Below are positions 48,941 to 61,093 of a stretch of DNA of 64,000 nucleotides, in pieces. A model generated the notes under the pieces. That model did not search any database and had not been told where the DNA came from. It saw only the letters and a list, made by a program, of their open reading frames with translations. The stretch is from NCBI GenBank assembly GCA_021904315.1, contig CM038921.1, forward strand, positions 11,190,146 through 11,254,145. The letters run 5' to 3'. The stretch is from Sphagnum magellanicum (lineage: Eukaryota > Streptophyta > Sphagnopsida > Sphagnales > Sphagnaceae). Position 1 is the stretch's first letter. The number at the start of each line of letters is the position of its first letter. The position numbers and the translations under genes are program-made.

Positions 48941-49965
48941 CTTGTAGACTAGTAAAGTGGCTGCTGCTGCTGCTGCGACTGTACAACCCCCCCGCATTCC
49001 CCATTCAAGTGGCAACAGCTGATGATCATTAGAAGCAGCTACTTCTTCATTGCAAAGTTGTCGAAAGTATAATATATTCCAGAAGCAGAATCCAAGTTAC
49101 ATCTTAAGATACATATCTGATCAAGAATATCATCCCCTGTCCCCAGACTTCCTGAGTCTCGAATCCCCATGACCCCAGCTTAGCTAACTCTCCCAAAAGA
49201 AGGAACTCAATTTCCAAAGCTCACAGCAATCAAAACACCATGGTCTAGATCAGGCAATACCAACAACAACAACAAAAAAAAAAAAAAAAAAAAAAACGCA
49301 AACCAAAAAACAAAACAAAACAGTTTTTTTATGTCAAATTTTTTTGTTTTTCAGATCCAGAGAGAAAACACCATCATCACGATCAGTCAGTCAGTCAGTC
49401 AGTCCCCCGTCCAACGATTTCCCAAACACTGCTACCAGTTGGATGAGATGAGACGACGACTGACCAAGAGACCGCATGCAGCAGATCAGCTTACCAAACC
49501 CCAAACCAAACGTCCCAGGATTGCCAAAAGGAACCACTTTAAAAGCCAGGCTCATATTCAGCACAACTTTGGGCAAAAAACATATTAACAGAACTTGAAG
49601 AGGAGAAAGAGTAAACAAGAGTTGCTATACCTGAGCGTTGCAAAACACAGATCCGCAGCTGCTGTAGAGAAGTTGAAGACGCAAGAGAAAGCAGAGCGAG
49701 AAGCGAGAGAGAGAGAGAGAGAGAGAGATGCTTGGTCCCTCACTGGCTTGCTTTCTTTCTTTCTTTCTTTCTTTCTTTCCCCTTGAGGAAAAAGCAAAGG
49801 AAAAGCTAAGCAAAGGAAAAGCTAAGCAAAAGAAAAGCTAAGCTAATCTGGGGGAGTGAGTGAGTGAGGGAGTGAGGGAGTGGGTAGGTAGGTAAGTAGG
49901 TACTAGCTAGGACGGTGTGGATGGATGAGCTTTGAGGAGTGGGAGAAAGGCAATGGGGCGGGGGG
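48941..49965 (-). promoter_or_regulatory. Probable long 5' leader of the nodulin-related-like gene, with a leader intron
   Basis: Read on the minus strand, downstream of the TATA box, the DNA is C/T-rich with (CT)n (GA on plus, 49704-49729) and (GAAA)n (49750-49779), typical of plant leaders. A good donor CTCAG|GTATAG lies at about 49631 and acceptors (TACAG, CGCAG) lie near 48980, suggesting a leader intron of about 650 bp. Other simple repeats inside: (CAA)n/A-run 49261-49296 and (TCAG)n 49383-49404. No open frame with family support. Confidence 0.4.
49795..49845. repeat. 17-bp tandem repeat, three copies
   Basis: The unit AGCAAAGGAAAAGCTA is repeated about three times with one or two changes, between the leader microsatellites and the TATA box. 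Confidence 0.85.
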
Positions 49966-49977
49966 TATTATTTATAG
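49966..49977 (-). promoter_or_regulatory. TATA box for the nodulin-related-like gene
   Basis: The minus strand reads CTATAAATAATA, a near-ideal plant TATA box, placed upstream of the C/T-rich leader. It predicts a start near 49935-49945. Assignment to this gene rests on position and orientation. Confidence 0.55.
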
Positions 49978-50434
49978 ATGAAAAAGAGGAACGAGATCTG
50001 TCCAGGCAATTATGACGATGTGATCCAATCTTATGCGGATATCCCATTTCCACCTCATTTCTACTTTTCTCGCTTTAATAAGGAATAGGAGGTAATAAGG
50101 AATTTTTATTATTTATTTATTTATTTATTAATAGGTAGCTATTATGGCAGGGATCCCCTTAAAACAAACTCCCTTTTTAATTTTTTCTATGTGTATTTTG
50201 AGGGATCTCCCCCAGCTGAAGAACCCTAGGGCATTATGCCCGGGGGAGCTCCCCCAAATTTATATGTTCCCATGTTCCCATGGAAATATTTCTTTTCTAC
50301 GAAACGAGAAAGAAGTGAGGCAATCAAAAGAGAGTTGTTTTACATAAGGGGGGGGGGGAGGTTCTCACACACCCTTTTTTTTTTAAAAAAAATTTTAGTG
50401 GGTAGACAAAACTAATATACCTACCATATATATG

Positions 50435-51075
50435 TATGGGATTGAATTCAGAGGGTAGGATTTAAGAGAGAGTTCTAATTTTGGGGATTGGATTAGGAGG
50501 TAGGGTTTAACAAATAGCTTATTTTTTTCTTTTTTGGCAACTAATTTTGGGGATTGAAATGAGGAGTAGGGTTTAAGAGACAACTCGTTTCTGTTTTGGC
50601 AACTAAATTATTTTGGGGATTGAACTAGGAGGTAGGGTTTAAGAGACAACTTGTTTTTGTTTTGGCAACTAAATTATTTTGGGGATTGAACTAGGAGGTA
50701 GGATTTAAGAGATGGCTTCGTTTTGTTTTGTCAATTAATTATGGGGACTAAATTAGGAGGTAGGAAAGAGGTACTTTAGAGATTGAATAAGTTAGGAGGT
50801 AGGAAGGATACACATTTAGTTTGTCAACTTTGATGGGATTAAGTTAGGAGGTAAGTAGGAAGAGAGACACTTGGTTTTGTGAACTAATGGGATTTAAGTT
50901 AGGACTCATTAGCCAAAGGAGTTATTGTGGAAGGATACACTTTTAGTTTGTGAGCTTTGATGGGACTAAGTTAGGAGGTAGGAAGGAAGAGAAACACTTA
51001 GTTTTGTCAACTGATGGGGATTCTATTAGGAGCTACAAAGGAGACCCTTATTAGTTTGAGAACTAATGGGGATTG
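50435..51075. repeat. Decayed tandem repeat, units of about 45-75 bp, about 11 copies
   Basis: Units begin GGGGATTGA(A/T)(T/C)TAGGAGGTAGG(G/A)TTTAAGAGA and end with GTTTTG(G/T)CAACTAA. Starts fall near 50438, 50482, 50543, 50616, 50684, 50744, 50780, 50834, 50888, 50952 and 51017. The left copies are the most alike; the array degrades to the right. Confidence 0.85.
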
Positions 51076-51445
51076 ACCCCGCCTTAAACCCCAGGTCCTG
51101 ATGAGGCAAAAGAATGGCTTTCTTTGGGAAGTTAAGTAGCTAAATGAAAGAACTAGGTACCTATATGATTCAATCACTTGGGATTCATCCTTGTTGGTAA
51201 CTTACTAAAAACGAGGATGCTGTCCAAATAAGGGAAAAAGAAGATACACTAAGTTTGGCAACTAGGCCTAATTCAGTTAAAACTTTAAAGGAACTAATGC
51301 AAAGTATATAGGGTGCCTACACACTAATAATGGTGGTGAAGAGAGGATTTTATTTTTGGTCTTTTTTACTGAACAAAAGAAGACAAGCCTCTAAGCACAA
51401 CAAAAACAGGTTTTGAAAAAAATTACAAAAGGAGAGGATCTTTAT

Positions 51446-51516
51446 TGCATCAGCCGGGAATTGAACCCGGGTCTGTACCGTGGCAGGGTACTATTCTACC
51501 ACTAGACCACTGATGC
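51446..51516 (-). tRNA. tRNA-Gly (anticodon GCC)
   Basis: A 71-nt cloverleaf on the minus strand. The acceptor stem GCATCAG pairs with CTGATGC, the A-box is TGGTCTAGTGG, the anticodon loop CTGCCAC gives GCC, the T-arm is CCGGGTTCAATTCCCGG, and the discriminator is A. CCA is not encoded. A T4 run about 16-20 nt beyond the 3' end can stop Pol III. Compared with the usual plant sequence it has a paired change in the acceptor stem (A-T for G-C type) that keeps pairing, so it is likely functional. Confidence 0.95.
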
Positions 51517-51582
51517 TTCACAGTGGCGCAGTCTTAATATAAAATGTAACTACTCTAATTATATTTGCACTGTTGGACTCAA

Positions 51583-51700
51583 TGTATTTTTTTTCCACGT
51601 TTTTGATGTACTCAAACTAGCGATCATCCATACGAAGGTTTAGCCAAATTGCACAAAAGTTTTGAAAGAAAGTCTAAGAATCCCTCTATGTTGTTGGTTA
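51583..51700 (-). mobile_element. A-tailed dispersed repeat, copy 3
   Basis: Shares GCGATCATCCATACGAAGGTTTAGCC with the copies near 1170 and 41556. On the minus strand it ends in an A tail (T run 51587-51594 on plus). It begins about 70 bp from the tRNA-Gly gene. The 5' limit is not visible. Confidence 0.45.
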
Positions 51701-54180
51701 CATATAGAATGTTGAGTCAAATTCAGCTATTAAACAAGATATGAAAGTAAGAAAACACAAGCATCCTTCTATGGAATGGGCTACCTACTTGTACCTAATA
51801 GAACAATCGAGAGATTTTTATGATTTGCTTTCAAAATATGGTGATTAAAACTTCAATCCCCTGAAAACCACTTGGTTTTTGGATTTTGCATTTTCAACCA
51901 AGAAAGGGGGTTTGGACCAAATGGTGTGGGGTGAAGGGGGTGCGAGTTGGGGCTGGTGTTTAAGGTTTTAGTCCAAATTAGTGGCATTGCTCTTGGAAAC
52001 TTACAATGCGGGTTAAGAGAAGCACAAATGTAGGATTAAGCACTCATTGGGCTGCAATTTATCTAAACATGGGTTTAGGGTTTAAACATATTTTTTGAGC
52101 TTGAACTGGGTACATTGGTATGCAAAGAACTAACATGTCACTATCTGTGGGATAACTTTGGTGAGAGAAATCATCATTTAATTAGAGGCGGTGAATTTTT
52201 AATACTTGGGAAATTGGGACCATGCTATCTTGCTTTATTTCTAAACCTTTTATTCGAACAAAGTCCATCCATGGGAAGAAACCTTAAAGGGCAAGACCTT
52301 TCTTGTCATACTTGCAATTGGATGGTACAAGAAGATTTTTGAACCTTGGGCCACATGATGTTGACCCAAACATGGATCATGTGATGAGCCTCCTTCCCAA
52401 ACACACAAAATCCTCCAACTAAAGAGTTTTTTTCTTTTCCTTGTAAATTACTTGGGATGAAGATAGTATGGCCCAAAGTAGAATAAAGTTGTCCTCATGT
52501 GAAAGTTGATTTCAAATGTAATAATAAGATTTACATGTAGAAATATCAAACTTTACGATAGTTAGGTCCACCAGAAATACTTATTTTCCCTTTCCTTAAG
52601 AAATTCATGTTAAGCTATTATGAAACTTATAAAGACTTTTGATTCTAATCCCCAAATAAACCAATACATAAAGCTTTGGAAACAAATGTTTCTAAAAGAA
52701 GGTTGGATGGGTGTTCAAACAATGTTGTGTATGTTTTTAGTTAACGTCATGTACATTCATTTAGTCCCCAACTCTTACTCCCCCTTGGATTCAAGTTAGC
52801 AAATTATGGGAATGGCAAAGCAATAGAAATAAGCATGGATTCAAATATTATTGCCATTGAATAAAATATGGGTAGGCTTGATTTGACTATGTCGTACAAA
52901 GGCATTAGAAAGGATCACATTAGCATGTTCCAACTAATGTGATCCTTTCTAATGCTAAACATGTCCATGTGACACCACTTGGAGATGAATTCTTGCTCAA
53001 TGATACCTTTGGTGAGGGATTTTTCCTATGTTTGATATATTCTTAAGAGCCTGCCAAATGGCAAGGCCTACCTCAATAAGCCACCTTCCAAGAGCTGATG
53101 AGAACATTCTCGTTGAGATAAAAATCCCCAAGTTTGCTAGAACAATGCTCAATCCAAAGGAAGTAGATGAGGAAACTACCATCAATATGAGGCCAATACC
53201 TAAGATAAGAGAAACTTACAAGGTGGACCCCAAGAAAAGACTCCTCCAAAATGAGTTCTCTCCCATGGAAGCCAACCAAGACCTCACAAGAAGACATTCG
53301 TTGAGGACAAGCCATATGGATGCAACAACTCTCCTTGGACAAGAAGTGCGCCATAGTCATTTGATTATTAGGTGTCCCCACTTGGGTGTGTGTGTGTGTG
53401 TGTATAGCCCAAAAGAGAAGAAGATCACATAATGGAGATAATGTCCATTTAGGGAGTGGCAAAAAGGTTGCTCACTACACTTCCATCCATGTGAACATAT
53501 TCTATTTTAGGAGTCGACCATAGTGGGTTTCATTTGGCATGGACCAATATGTGTTTGTCAAGGGTATTCCCAATAGCACTCACACTTTTACTGCATAGGC
53601 TTTGCTCAAAGTTCTCCCCTTCTCACCTCCTATATAGCTGGGCCAAAGGGGAAGCACTACATCTTCACATCAAAATTTCAATATTGGGGAGCTTCCAAAG
53701 TGTTTTTTTTTGGGGGTTCCTTTTGAGATGGGCCAATCAAAATGACTCATTGCCATATCACACACCCAAGGAAAAAAAGGAAAAAGGAAAGAGAACTTGG
53801 GAGGGACCCCATCTAATTCACAGAAGGAACAAGAAGTACCCATAATGACTTCTTATATTGCCAAGACTATAAAGGTATGCAAACAATGAAATTGCTTATT
53901 TCCAGGTAAACCTTAAACCCTAAACCCTGTTGATGTGTGGGCTCTAGGTGGGGAGAGTTTGACCTATGAGAACCAGCTGCTAGCAATCACCAAAAAAATA
54001 AAAATAAAAAACTAAATAAAATCACAATCATATATTGGTCATAAAACCCACCCACCTGATTGGTGGATAAGTCAAACTGACCACCAACTGTCTTCCAAAG
54101 AGGAGAGGTACAACAAGGTAGAGCATAGAGGTACCTATAGTAACCTAACCTAACCTAACCCAACCCCCCCCCACCCCCCA
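51701..54180. other. Gene-free spacer
   Basis: AT-rich, short open frames only. The open frame at 53028-53432 (134 codons) has no family signature. It contains the hairpin at 52902-52955, a (GT)n run at 53385-53404 and one AAACCCTAAACCC motif near 53910. Confidence 0.55.
52902..52955. repeat. Perfect 22-bp inverted repeat (hairpin, 10-nt loop)
   Basis: The left arm, 52902-52923 (GCATTAGAAAGGATCACATT then AG), is exactly complementary to the right arm, 52934-52955. The loop is CATGTTCCAA. No other feature explains it. It could be the remains of a small foldback element or a source of small RNA. Confidence 0.9.
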
Positions 54181-57100
54181 GTGCCCACCTCTCCTCCCTC
54201 TTAAAGAGCACTGATTTCTGACAAAAAAGCCTGGCTATGGAAATACTTATACACAAAGGCCACCGACATCATTGAAGTGGAGATGGAGTGGAGCAGGCTA
54301 CTGAAGTTTTTTTGAATTTTAAAAACGTTTCCTAGAGCTCTGCGTACTTTACAAGTTTACTGCCACTATTTAGAGGCGAGGCAGGCGCGCTGTCGTTCCA
54401 AGTGAGGGCTCTTCTAGGCTTGCTTGTTGCTCTTTCAGGATTTTTGGGCAGGTGCCTTTTCTTCCCTTTTGCTTCTGGGCAGTGTTGCTCGGCTTTGGAT
54501 AGCTGGTTGTCCTCTCTATTCATGTTCCTCCCTTGCCTTTCTGGACTGGTGTTTTTTTCTTTAATTTAGGTGCTGGTTACTTTTATTTTATTTTATGAAA
54601 AAATTATTATATTATTATTATTATAACTCACTCCAGGAGCCTACTGGGTACCTATTCAATGTATGGGTACAGAAATAATGAAAGTGCATAGTACCTGGTC
54701 ATGGCGTTTGCAAGAAGGGAGCCCAAAGGGAGTTAAGGAGGGGGGGGGGGGGGGGGGAGGTGGAAAGAAAAAAGAAAAAGAAAAAAAAGAAGGGGCCTAA
54801 AATAATCTCTGACATAGGTACAAGATCAGATGAACTTTGGCAGACACTTCGGTGCAATAAAAGGTTCTTTTTTTTTTCTTTTTCTTTTTCGCCCTCACTC
54901 CCACCCCCCCCAAAACTGAAAATGAACTGAAAAAAGTATGTCAGCTAAAGACAATTACTTTTCCGGGTGTTCTGTTACTGACAGAACGGGTCATTCGGAG
55001 TGGTTCCACCGACCATTCAGTTTGGACACATGTTCTGCAGTGGAATCTGTCAGGGGTAATGTCCTTTTGTTAATGTCCCCTTTTGTTGCCAAACTTGAGG
55101 TATTTTTTCCTTTGCCCATTTGTGAGGAGTAAAAGGGCTTTCATATGTCCCCCCCACCCCTTCCCCACAAAAGACAAATAATAATAAAAAACTATACATA
55201 TTGCTGATTTCTTCACAAAGATTGTCATATTTTCTTGCTCTTTTATAACTTATGCATTTCAACATGTAATATAATAATTTTAAATATCCTTCGCTTGCAT
55301 TATAATATTCTCAGCATTAATTTTTTAAAATTTATTTTGATACATATTTATAATCATTTGTTATGTTTTTATTCATTCTTTTTTGCATTTGTTTTGACAT
55401 TTCTTAATTTATTTTTATAAACTCAAAAAAGGCAATGGATTGTATTAAGATGAGAGTGGAGGATTCCAAAGCAAACCTTGTGTCAAAGTTTTTGATGTTT
55501 ACACAATGATATTCACCAAACATTTTGCATGCAAATATCTCATTCTCCATCAAAGTTTGAGGTCATATTGTCAAGCAAGCAAAGCATTTACAACTTAACA
55601 ACAACAACAAAAGAAAAATCAAAACGAAAAAAACATGTCGGTAACCAAGGCTTATAACCCCTTAGGTTTCTAAAATTTTTAGTCATTGGGCAGCTCAAAA
55701 ATTTCAAAAACTTTGACACTCTTGACAAGGAATGAATTTCTCAAAAAAATCAACAATTTAAACAATAATTGATTAACACCAAATTGATTTAAGTCCTATG
55801 GTATTGTAAAAGCTTTCCATTGTAATTGCACCAACAAGGACATTATTTTTGTTTAAGGCCCGGAAGGAGTTTGATTAGGTAAGTGGCAATGACTAAACTT
55901 GAATGAACTTGTGTTATGGTTTTACTTGATGATTTTGGGCAAAAGTATTTTCAATATCCCCTGGTAAAAATGTGGAATAATTTTCAAAATAATGTCAATA
56001 AAATTTAATATATTTAAATTTTCATTATATAGTAAGAATGCAAAATGTGATAGCCCAATCCATAATGATTTTAACCTAAATTTGAAAATCTATATAACAC
56101 ATGCCATCACAAAGAAAGCACCTACAAATGAAAGCTGATTTCAAGAATCTCGCATAAACTTTGTCATTGAGCTTCCATAACAAATCATACATGATTTTTT
56201 GGTTTTCCCAAATTCTTCAAGAAAATGAAGATGTCATTGACTTTATGACCTTTCCAAAATAATCCAAATACTCACAAAAAATCCATATTGTAATATATGT
56301 TATAAAATAATAAATGCATTTGTAAAATTAAATGGCCATACCAGGTATTTTAACATGGTCAAAATGTTATTTTGCATTCATCACCTTCTTGGATATAAAT
56401 AATTGTTAATTCATTTAGTATTATTCTTGGTATGCATTTTTTCATGACCAAAGTGATAAAAGGATATCAATTTCTACAATGAACCTATTCAATCTACAAT
56501 CATTGACAAAAATTCGGAGGAATAAATCATTTTTTCCTGATGGATACGCTTAGGGCACCAATCAAGAATTTAAGTGTTAAACGTTTTGCTTATTGTAATT
56601 CAATCTCAAATTGTTTTAAGTTCATGCTATGTTAATGTTAGATGGGTCATCATGGCCCAATTATGTGTCTTCTCTTATATCAAACTTGCAATCATGTGGT
56701 TGATAATTACCTAAAGTAATTACACTATTCTTCATGAAAATCTTTTTATCATATCAAATGGTATTTAACATGATCTACTTGTTTATCATGTTGAATTTTT
56801 TTTGTATTAACATAACAAATTTTACAAATGCAAATTTTTTTTTGACACCACACAAAAAATCCCCTATTCCCATGAACAAAGGTTTGAAACATTGGAGCAA
56901 GGTCTCATGTCATTTCCCATCATGGAATTCCAATCACTTTGTATTCAAGTTCAACCTCATGTCCACACTCACCCCATAGTTTTGAGTAAACAAATATACG
57001 TTGAAAATTATGATGTGTTGTGATAGTATTACTCTTATCTTGGCTTTCGTATTGCTACCTTGTACTACTAGTGACAATCACTTATGCAAATGATAAAAAT

Positions 57101-57840
57101 TAGGTGGAGGCAAATTATTTTCCAATTGTGGGAATTTAACCATGAATTGATATTGCGGAAACCCAATTTTTGAATTTAAAAACTCAAGTAATAATGTTAT
57201 ATTAAGGTAATTAGGTTGATAGGAGTAATTTGGTGGGTTGTGGTATTTTGGGAAAATGTATCTATAGTTCATGTTTGATATTGATACGCTCAAATTTGTG
57301 GTAAAACAAATTGGGATTATTTGAGTTTGATTGCAAATGGGATTTGACTCAATTTGGAACCTTGCTCCCTAGGCAAAGGTATTACATTCATTCACAATTA
57401 AATAAATCTTTGTTTAAAATTTTGCCAAATTTTCAATATCACAAAATTGAAAAGAAAACTCTACTTCAAACACACTAAAGTTTAGGTTTTAAAAAACCAA
57501 AAAATAAAACCCTTGTTAAGTTTTTTTCTTTCTTTCATAAGATCCTTATTCTAGTGACAATGGATACATCAGAACTGGTTTAGGGCATGATTATTGAGTC
57601 TTATACTATTTCATTCTAGCAAAATAGATTTTGATTTGAAATTTGTTCTAAAGGAATGGAAAAGTGGTTTTTCAAATTTTTGTTCTTTCAAATTTTTCTT
57701 TGTCAACACCATTGTCACAAATGATGAAAATGATGAACAAATTTTATATTTTTTTACATCAATTTGCAATCCCATGTATCTTCAATTGAATTTGAATTCG
57801 ATTCAGTCAAAGTGAAATTCAATTTAAGACTTGAATCACA
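54181..57840. other. Gene-free spacer
   Basis: A GC-richer part (54180-54560) without coding signal, a run of about 18 G (54740-54757), then strongly AT-rich DNA. No motif or gene recognised. Confidence 0.5.
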
Positions 57841-58232
57841 TGACCAACACATTCTTCTTCTTCACAATCTTTCACTCTTTTGTGGTTTGTTGGCAGAATT
57901 TCCTTCCTTCTTGTGATCTGTTGTTGTTGCTCAAGAATGTGAACCTGATCTTGTTTTGACAAAAAAAAAAGTTCAATGCTTGACACACACCTTGGTTCCC
58001 AAACAAGCTATGCATTTTAACTTCAGTTTTATGACAAAATATGTGTAACACACTTAATAAAAATGGCCACCAACTACCAATTGCATTGCAACCGATGTTC
58101 AAAACACTGGTTTGAAGAGCTTTGAAGTCTTGAAGCAAAGGGTTTATATGAAAAAGTTCCATAACATTCATTACCCAGAACCACCAAGAGTTCAAATAGG
58201 AAGTGCTTCAAGTTCTCGAAAGAATGAACTCA

Positions 58233-58520
58233 GAGTTCACAGTAACATAAAGTGAACATCGTGATACTGTGAAATACTAAACATTTCACAGAGTTCACAG
58301 TAACACATAGTGAACAATTTCGGAAATAACATTCCTTGAATTCTGGCAACTTTGGCACATTCTTTTCACAAGAATCCTTTGTATGAATTGCACTGGATTT
58401 CTTTAGTCCTTGGGTGGTGAAACTTCAATAAAAAAGATCTGTGATTGAAATAGGAAATAAGAAATGTTCCATGACATTCCCAAAAAAAGATCCGAGAGTT
58501 CACAATAACACCTAGTGAAC
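58233..58520. repeat. Three copies of a 25-bp GTTCAC...GTGAAC motif
   Basis: Copies at 58233-58257, 58291-58315 and 58496-58520 follow GAGTTCAC(A)(G/A)TAACA....AGTGAAC. Each has GTTCAC and GTGAAC as inverted halves about 11 bp apart. They may be binding sites or repeat debris. Confidence 0.7.
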
Positions 58521-58529
58521 GTTCCTCAA

Positions 58530-59890
58530 ATAGGAGACCAAATGAAAACTATATGGTTCTGTAAAGACCTCCTCAGATTGTTGATCATTTGTTGTTTGCA
58601 TAAGTGTTGCCCTGAAGCTCTTATTAAAGCTTGTGGGGGACTCGGGATTACTGGGGTCTTCCTCTTTCCTGTGTGATCAGTTCTTCAATGTTCTTTTGAG
58701 TATGAAGATCCAGTAATCCAACTTATCACGTCCACTGCGAGAAGCAGAGAAGCTCTTCCCACCTGAATTTTGCTGTTCACAGAGAGAACGAGCTCTCTAA
58801 ATTATCTGCCATCACCCACTTCTCGTCTGGAAAACAACCATAAACCCTAATAATCTCTGAGCTATGCAGCATGGATGCGAGCAGCTCAGGCAGTAGAATC
58901 CATATGTGTTTTGCTTTAATGAGAAAACCCGGTTAGTGATGCTGGACGGGCAGTGTTTAAACAACAAGAGCTTGGCCTCCGTGATTTTTCACAGGAACCC
59001 AGGAAAGGGTGGGTACAGGGAGTACTCTCTGCTTAGACACTCCAATAGACTATTGGCTTCACAACTGTCCATGCAATTCAGAAGGCTCCAAGACCTGTAA
59101 TGTTAGACATTCTGCTTTGATAAGGCCCTGTAGATGCAGGAATTGAGTAAGAAAAGTAGCTCTAGTGCACAGTAGTAGTTAAGCCATAACAGTTTGAAGA
59201 ACCTGCAATACACAAAAGATTGGGTCATCTTATTAGCATCTCAGGTATGTGCAGTAAGAAATATCCAAGGTTGAAAGAAGCATACAAACAGACATATCTG
59301 GATTCGGTTTGTAAAATTCCCAACTTCATCACGAAGCAATTCAGTGGAATTGAAATTGATCTGAATCCCCCAAAAACTTGCACACCCATCAAGAGAGTGC
59401 ATTTGTAGAGAGGATTAAGATTGACAATCAGAGCTTTTCTTTCGACAAATTTTGTCATTCTTTGGACCAAAAAAATTGGGAAAATTTTGGAATTTTTTTT
59501 TTCCTAGTGCAGATTCGAGTAATTTTTATTAATTCTTTGGAAATTTTGGCCCAATTCTCAATATCACAAAAATAGGGTTTTTTTTTTTAAATTAAAAAAT
59601 CCCTGTTCACAATCTGTGATCTTAATATGGCTTTGTAAATTATGATCCATGTTTTGGAGTCTACAAAATGAAAAGATCATCAGAGGTGTGAGAGGAGAGC
59701 TATTCAATTAATGTGCTTCTTTTTTATTTGTTCTTTTTCTTTGGAGAATTTGTTTGAGTACGTTGCCTGCATCATCAGAATCTATTGCTTGAATGGCGAT
59801 CCGTTTGTTAAAATTGTAAGTGGGAAAAAAGGGCAAAAAAAGAAGAAAAAAAGAGTGAGTGTGAGAAGAAAAAAAGCGCTTTTTTTGGTC
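58530..59890. other. Spacer with no assignable gene
   Basis: Moderate-GC stretch at 58600-59410 with short frames of 62-64 codons that match no family I know and show no splice-linked partners. A homopolymer-rich segment follows (59460-59610). Confidence 0.45.
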
Positions 59891-59893
59891 GGA

Positions 59894-59966
59894 TGGAGAC
59901 GCCGGGTATCGATCCCGGTACCTCTCGCATGCAAAGCGAGCGCTCTTCCATTTGAGCTACACCCCC
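59894..59966 (-). tRNA. tRNA-Ala (anticodon TGC)
   Basis: A 73-nt cloverleaf on the minus strand. The acceptor stem GGGGGTG/CGTCTCC pairs with several G-U wobbles, the A-box is TAGCTCAAATGG, the anticodon stem-loop is CTCGC-TTTGCAT-GCGAG, and the T-stem is CCGGG/CCCGG. The T-loop reads ATCGATA, so the usual TTCGA core is changed (position 54 is A). The B-box is therefore weak and the gene may be poorly expressed or on the way to a pseudogene. A T run about 17-20 nt downstream can act as terminator. Confidence 0.85.
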
Positions 59967-60523
59967 AGACAGGAATCCCGTTCAAGGTGACAGATTCCGT
60001 TCAGCTAAAATATATATATAGTTTTATCTTTCTTACAAAACAACTTTTGGAATTTGCTGAAATATTTTACATATGAAAATTTGTCTCTGTTAATGCTGGA
60101 TAAACAGAGGAGAGAGCCAAGACTTTGCATTGACCCTCTACTTGCTGCATATTATTCTTACTGATTATAAGTGTTCACTTCAGGTTCACCCAATCCTTTG
60201 GCTTAGGGTTAATTGTGGGATGGGTGGAAAAACCCTAAATTTTATGTGCAACCAAATATGGTGTTACCAAGTAGTAGAAAGTAGCTTGCTCAGAGTGAGA
60301 GAGTCTTTTTACTGATGATCAAACAAGGGTGAAATGAGAGTTCACCCTTTTGATTTCTACAGGAACACTGATGGCTGTAAGTACAAAGACCTAACTCTCT
60401 TAGTGAATTGATGGGTAAAAGACCAAGACCGCATGTTTAAGGACCTGTGTGAGGTGGAGCCGAGTGCCAGCCCCATTCTGGTAAAGCCCATGGCCAAAGG
60501 CTTTACCAAGCTCTGTCATAGTA

Positions 60524-60657
60524 AACCCTAAACCCTTAAACCCTAAACCCTAAAATCATAACATGCCCTCCAACCACACTAAAAACTTCAGAGCAGATCT
60601 TTGCATTCCAGTATTATCCATATTTTATTGAATACCTGACCCCTGACCCCTAACCCT
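60524..60657. repeat. Telomere-like repeats, clustered
   Basis: Four to five CCCTAAA-type units at 60524-60555 (one with an extra T), followed by a degenerate C-rich group CCTGACCCCTGACCCCTAACCCTAG at 60633-60657. An interstitial site in spacer, just left of the foldback element. Confidence 0.8.
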
Positions 60658-60728
60658 AGTAGATGAAAGAGGGCACACACTGTAAAGTAGATGTGCCCTT
60701 GTGGATGAAAGCAAAGAGCCATTTAGGG

Positions 60729-61093
60729 GGGCCACAGTGAACCAGCACACACCAGTGCACCATTCACTGGATGCCTGTTATGACTCTGTTGTGGATGAAC
60801 CTCAACTGAGTTACTACCCAGTTTCATCCTGGTAACCCATTCTGTAAGAACAAGTAAGTCTAACATATAGACAGGTAGGTAACAACACAGGGGACTAATG
60901 GGTAAGTAGATAGTTTAAACATAGTAGGTAGGGGCTGCTATTTACTACCTACCAACCAGGTAGGTAGTAAATAAAGCAACTGGGCTAACCACCATGGTTA
61001 GCTAGGGAACTGGAACCCAACAGATAACTGTTTCCTGATCACATATCAACCATCTTTGATGGTGCATTGATGGGTGCTGGTTCACTGTGGCCC
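60729..61093. mobile_element. 365-bp foldback (hAT-like MITE) element
   Basis: Terminal inverted repeats of 35 bp starting GGGCCACAGTGAACCAGCAC (60729-60763 and complement 61059-61093) match at about 32 positions. Flanking ATTTAGGG (60721-60728) and ATTTGGGG (61094-61101) form a candidate 8-bp target duplication with one mismatch, the length typical of hAT elements. The interior holds a perfect 14-bp hairpin, 60939-60952 with 60960-60973 (TATTTACTACCTAC), and a smaller one, GCTAACC/GGTTAGC (60984-61002). No coding capacity. Confidence 0.7.

Noticed and set aside
53028..53432. 134-codon plus-strand frame
   Set aside because: No recognisable domain, ends in a GT microsatellite, no linked exons. 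It could be decayed transposon DNA, but nothing supports a family.
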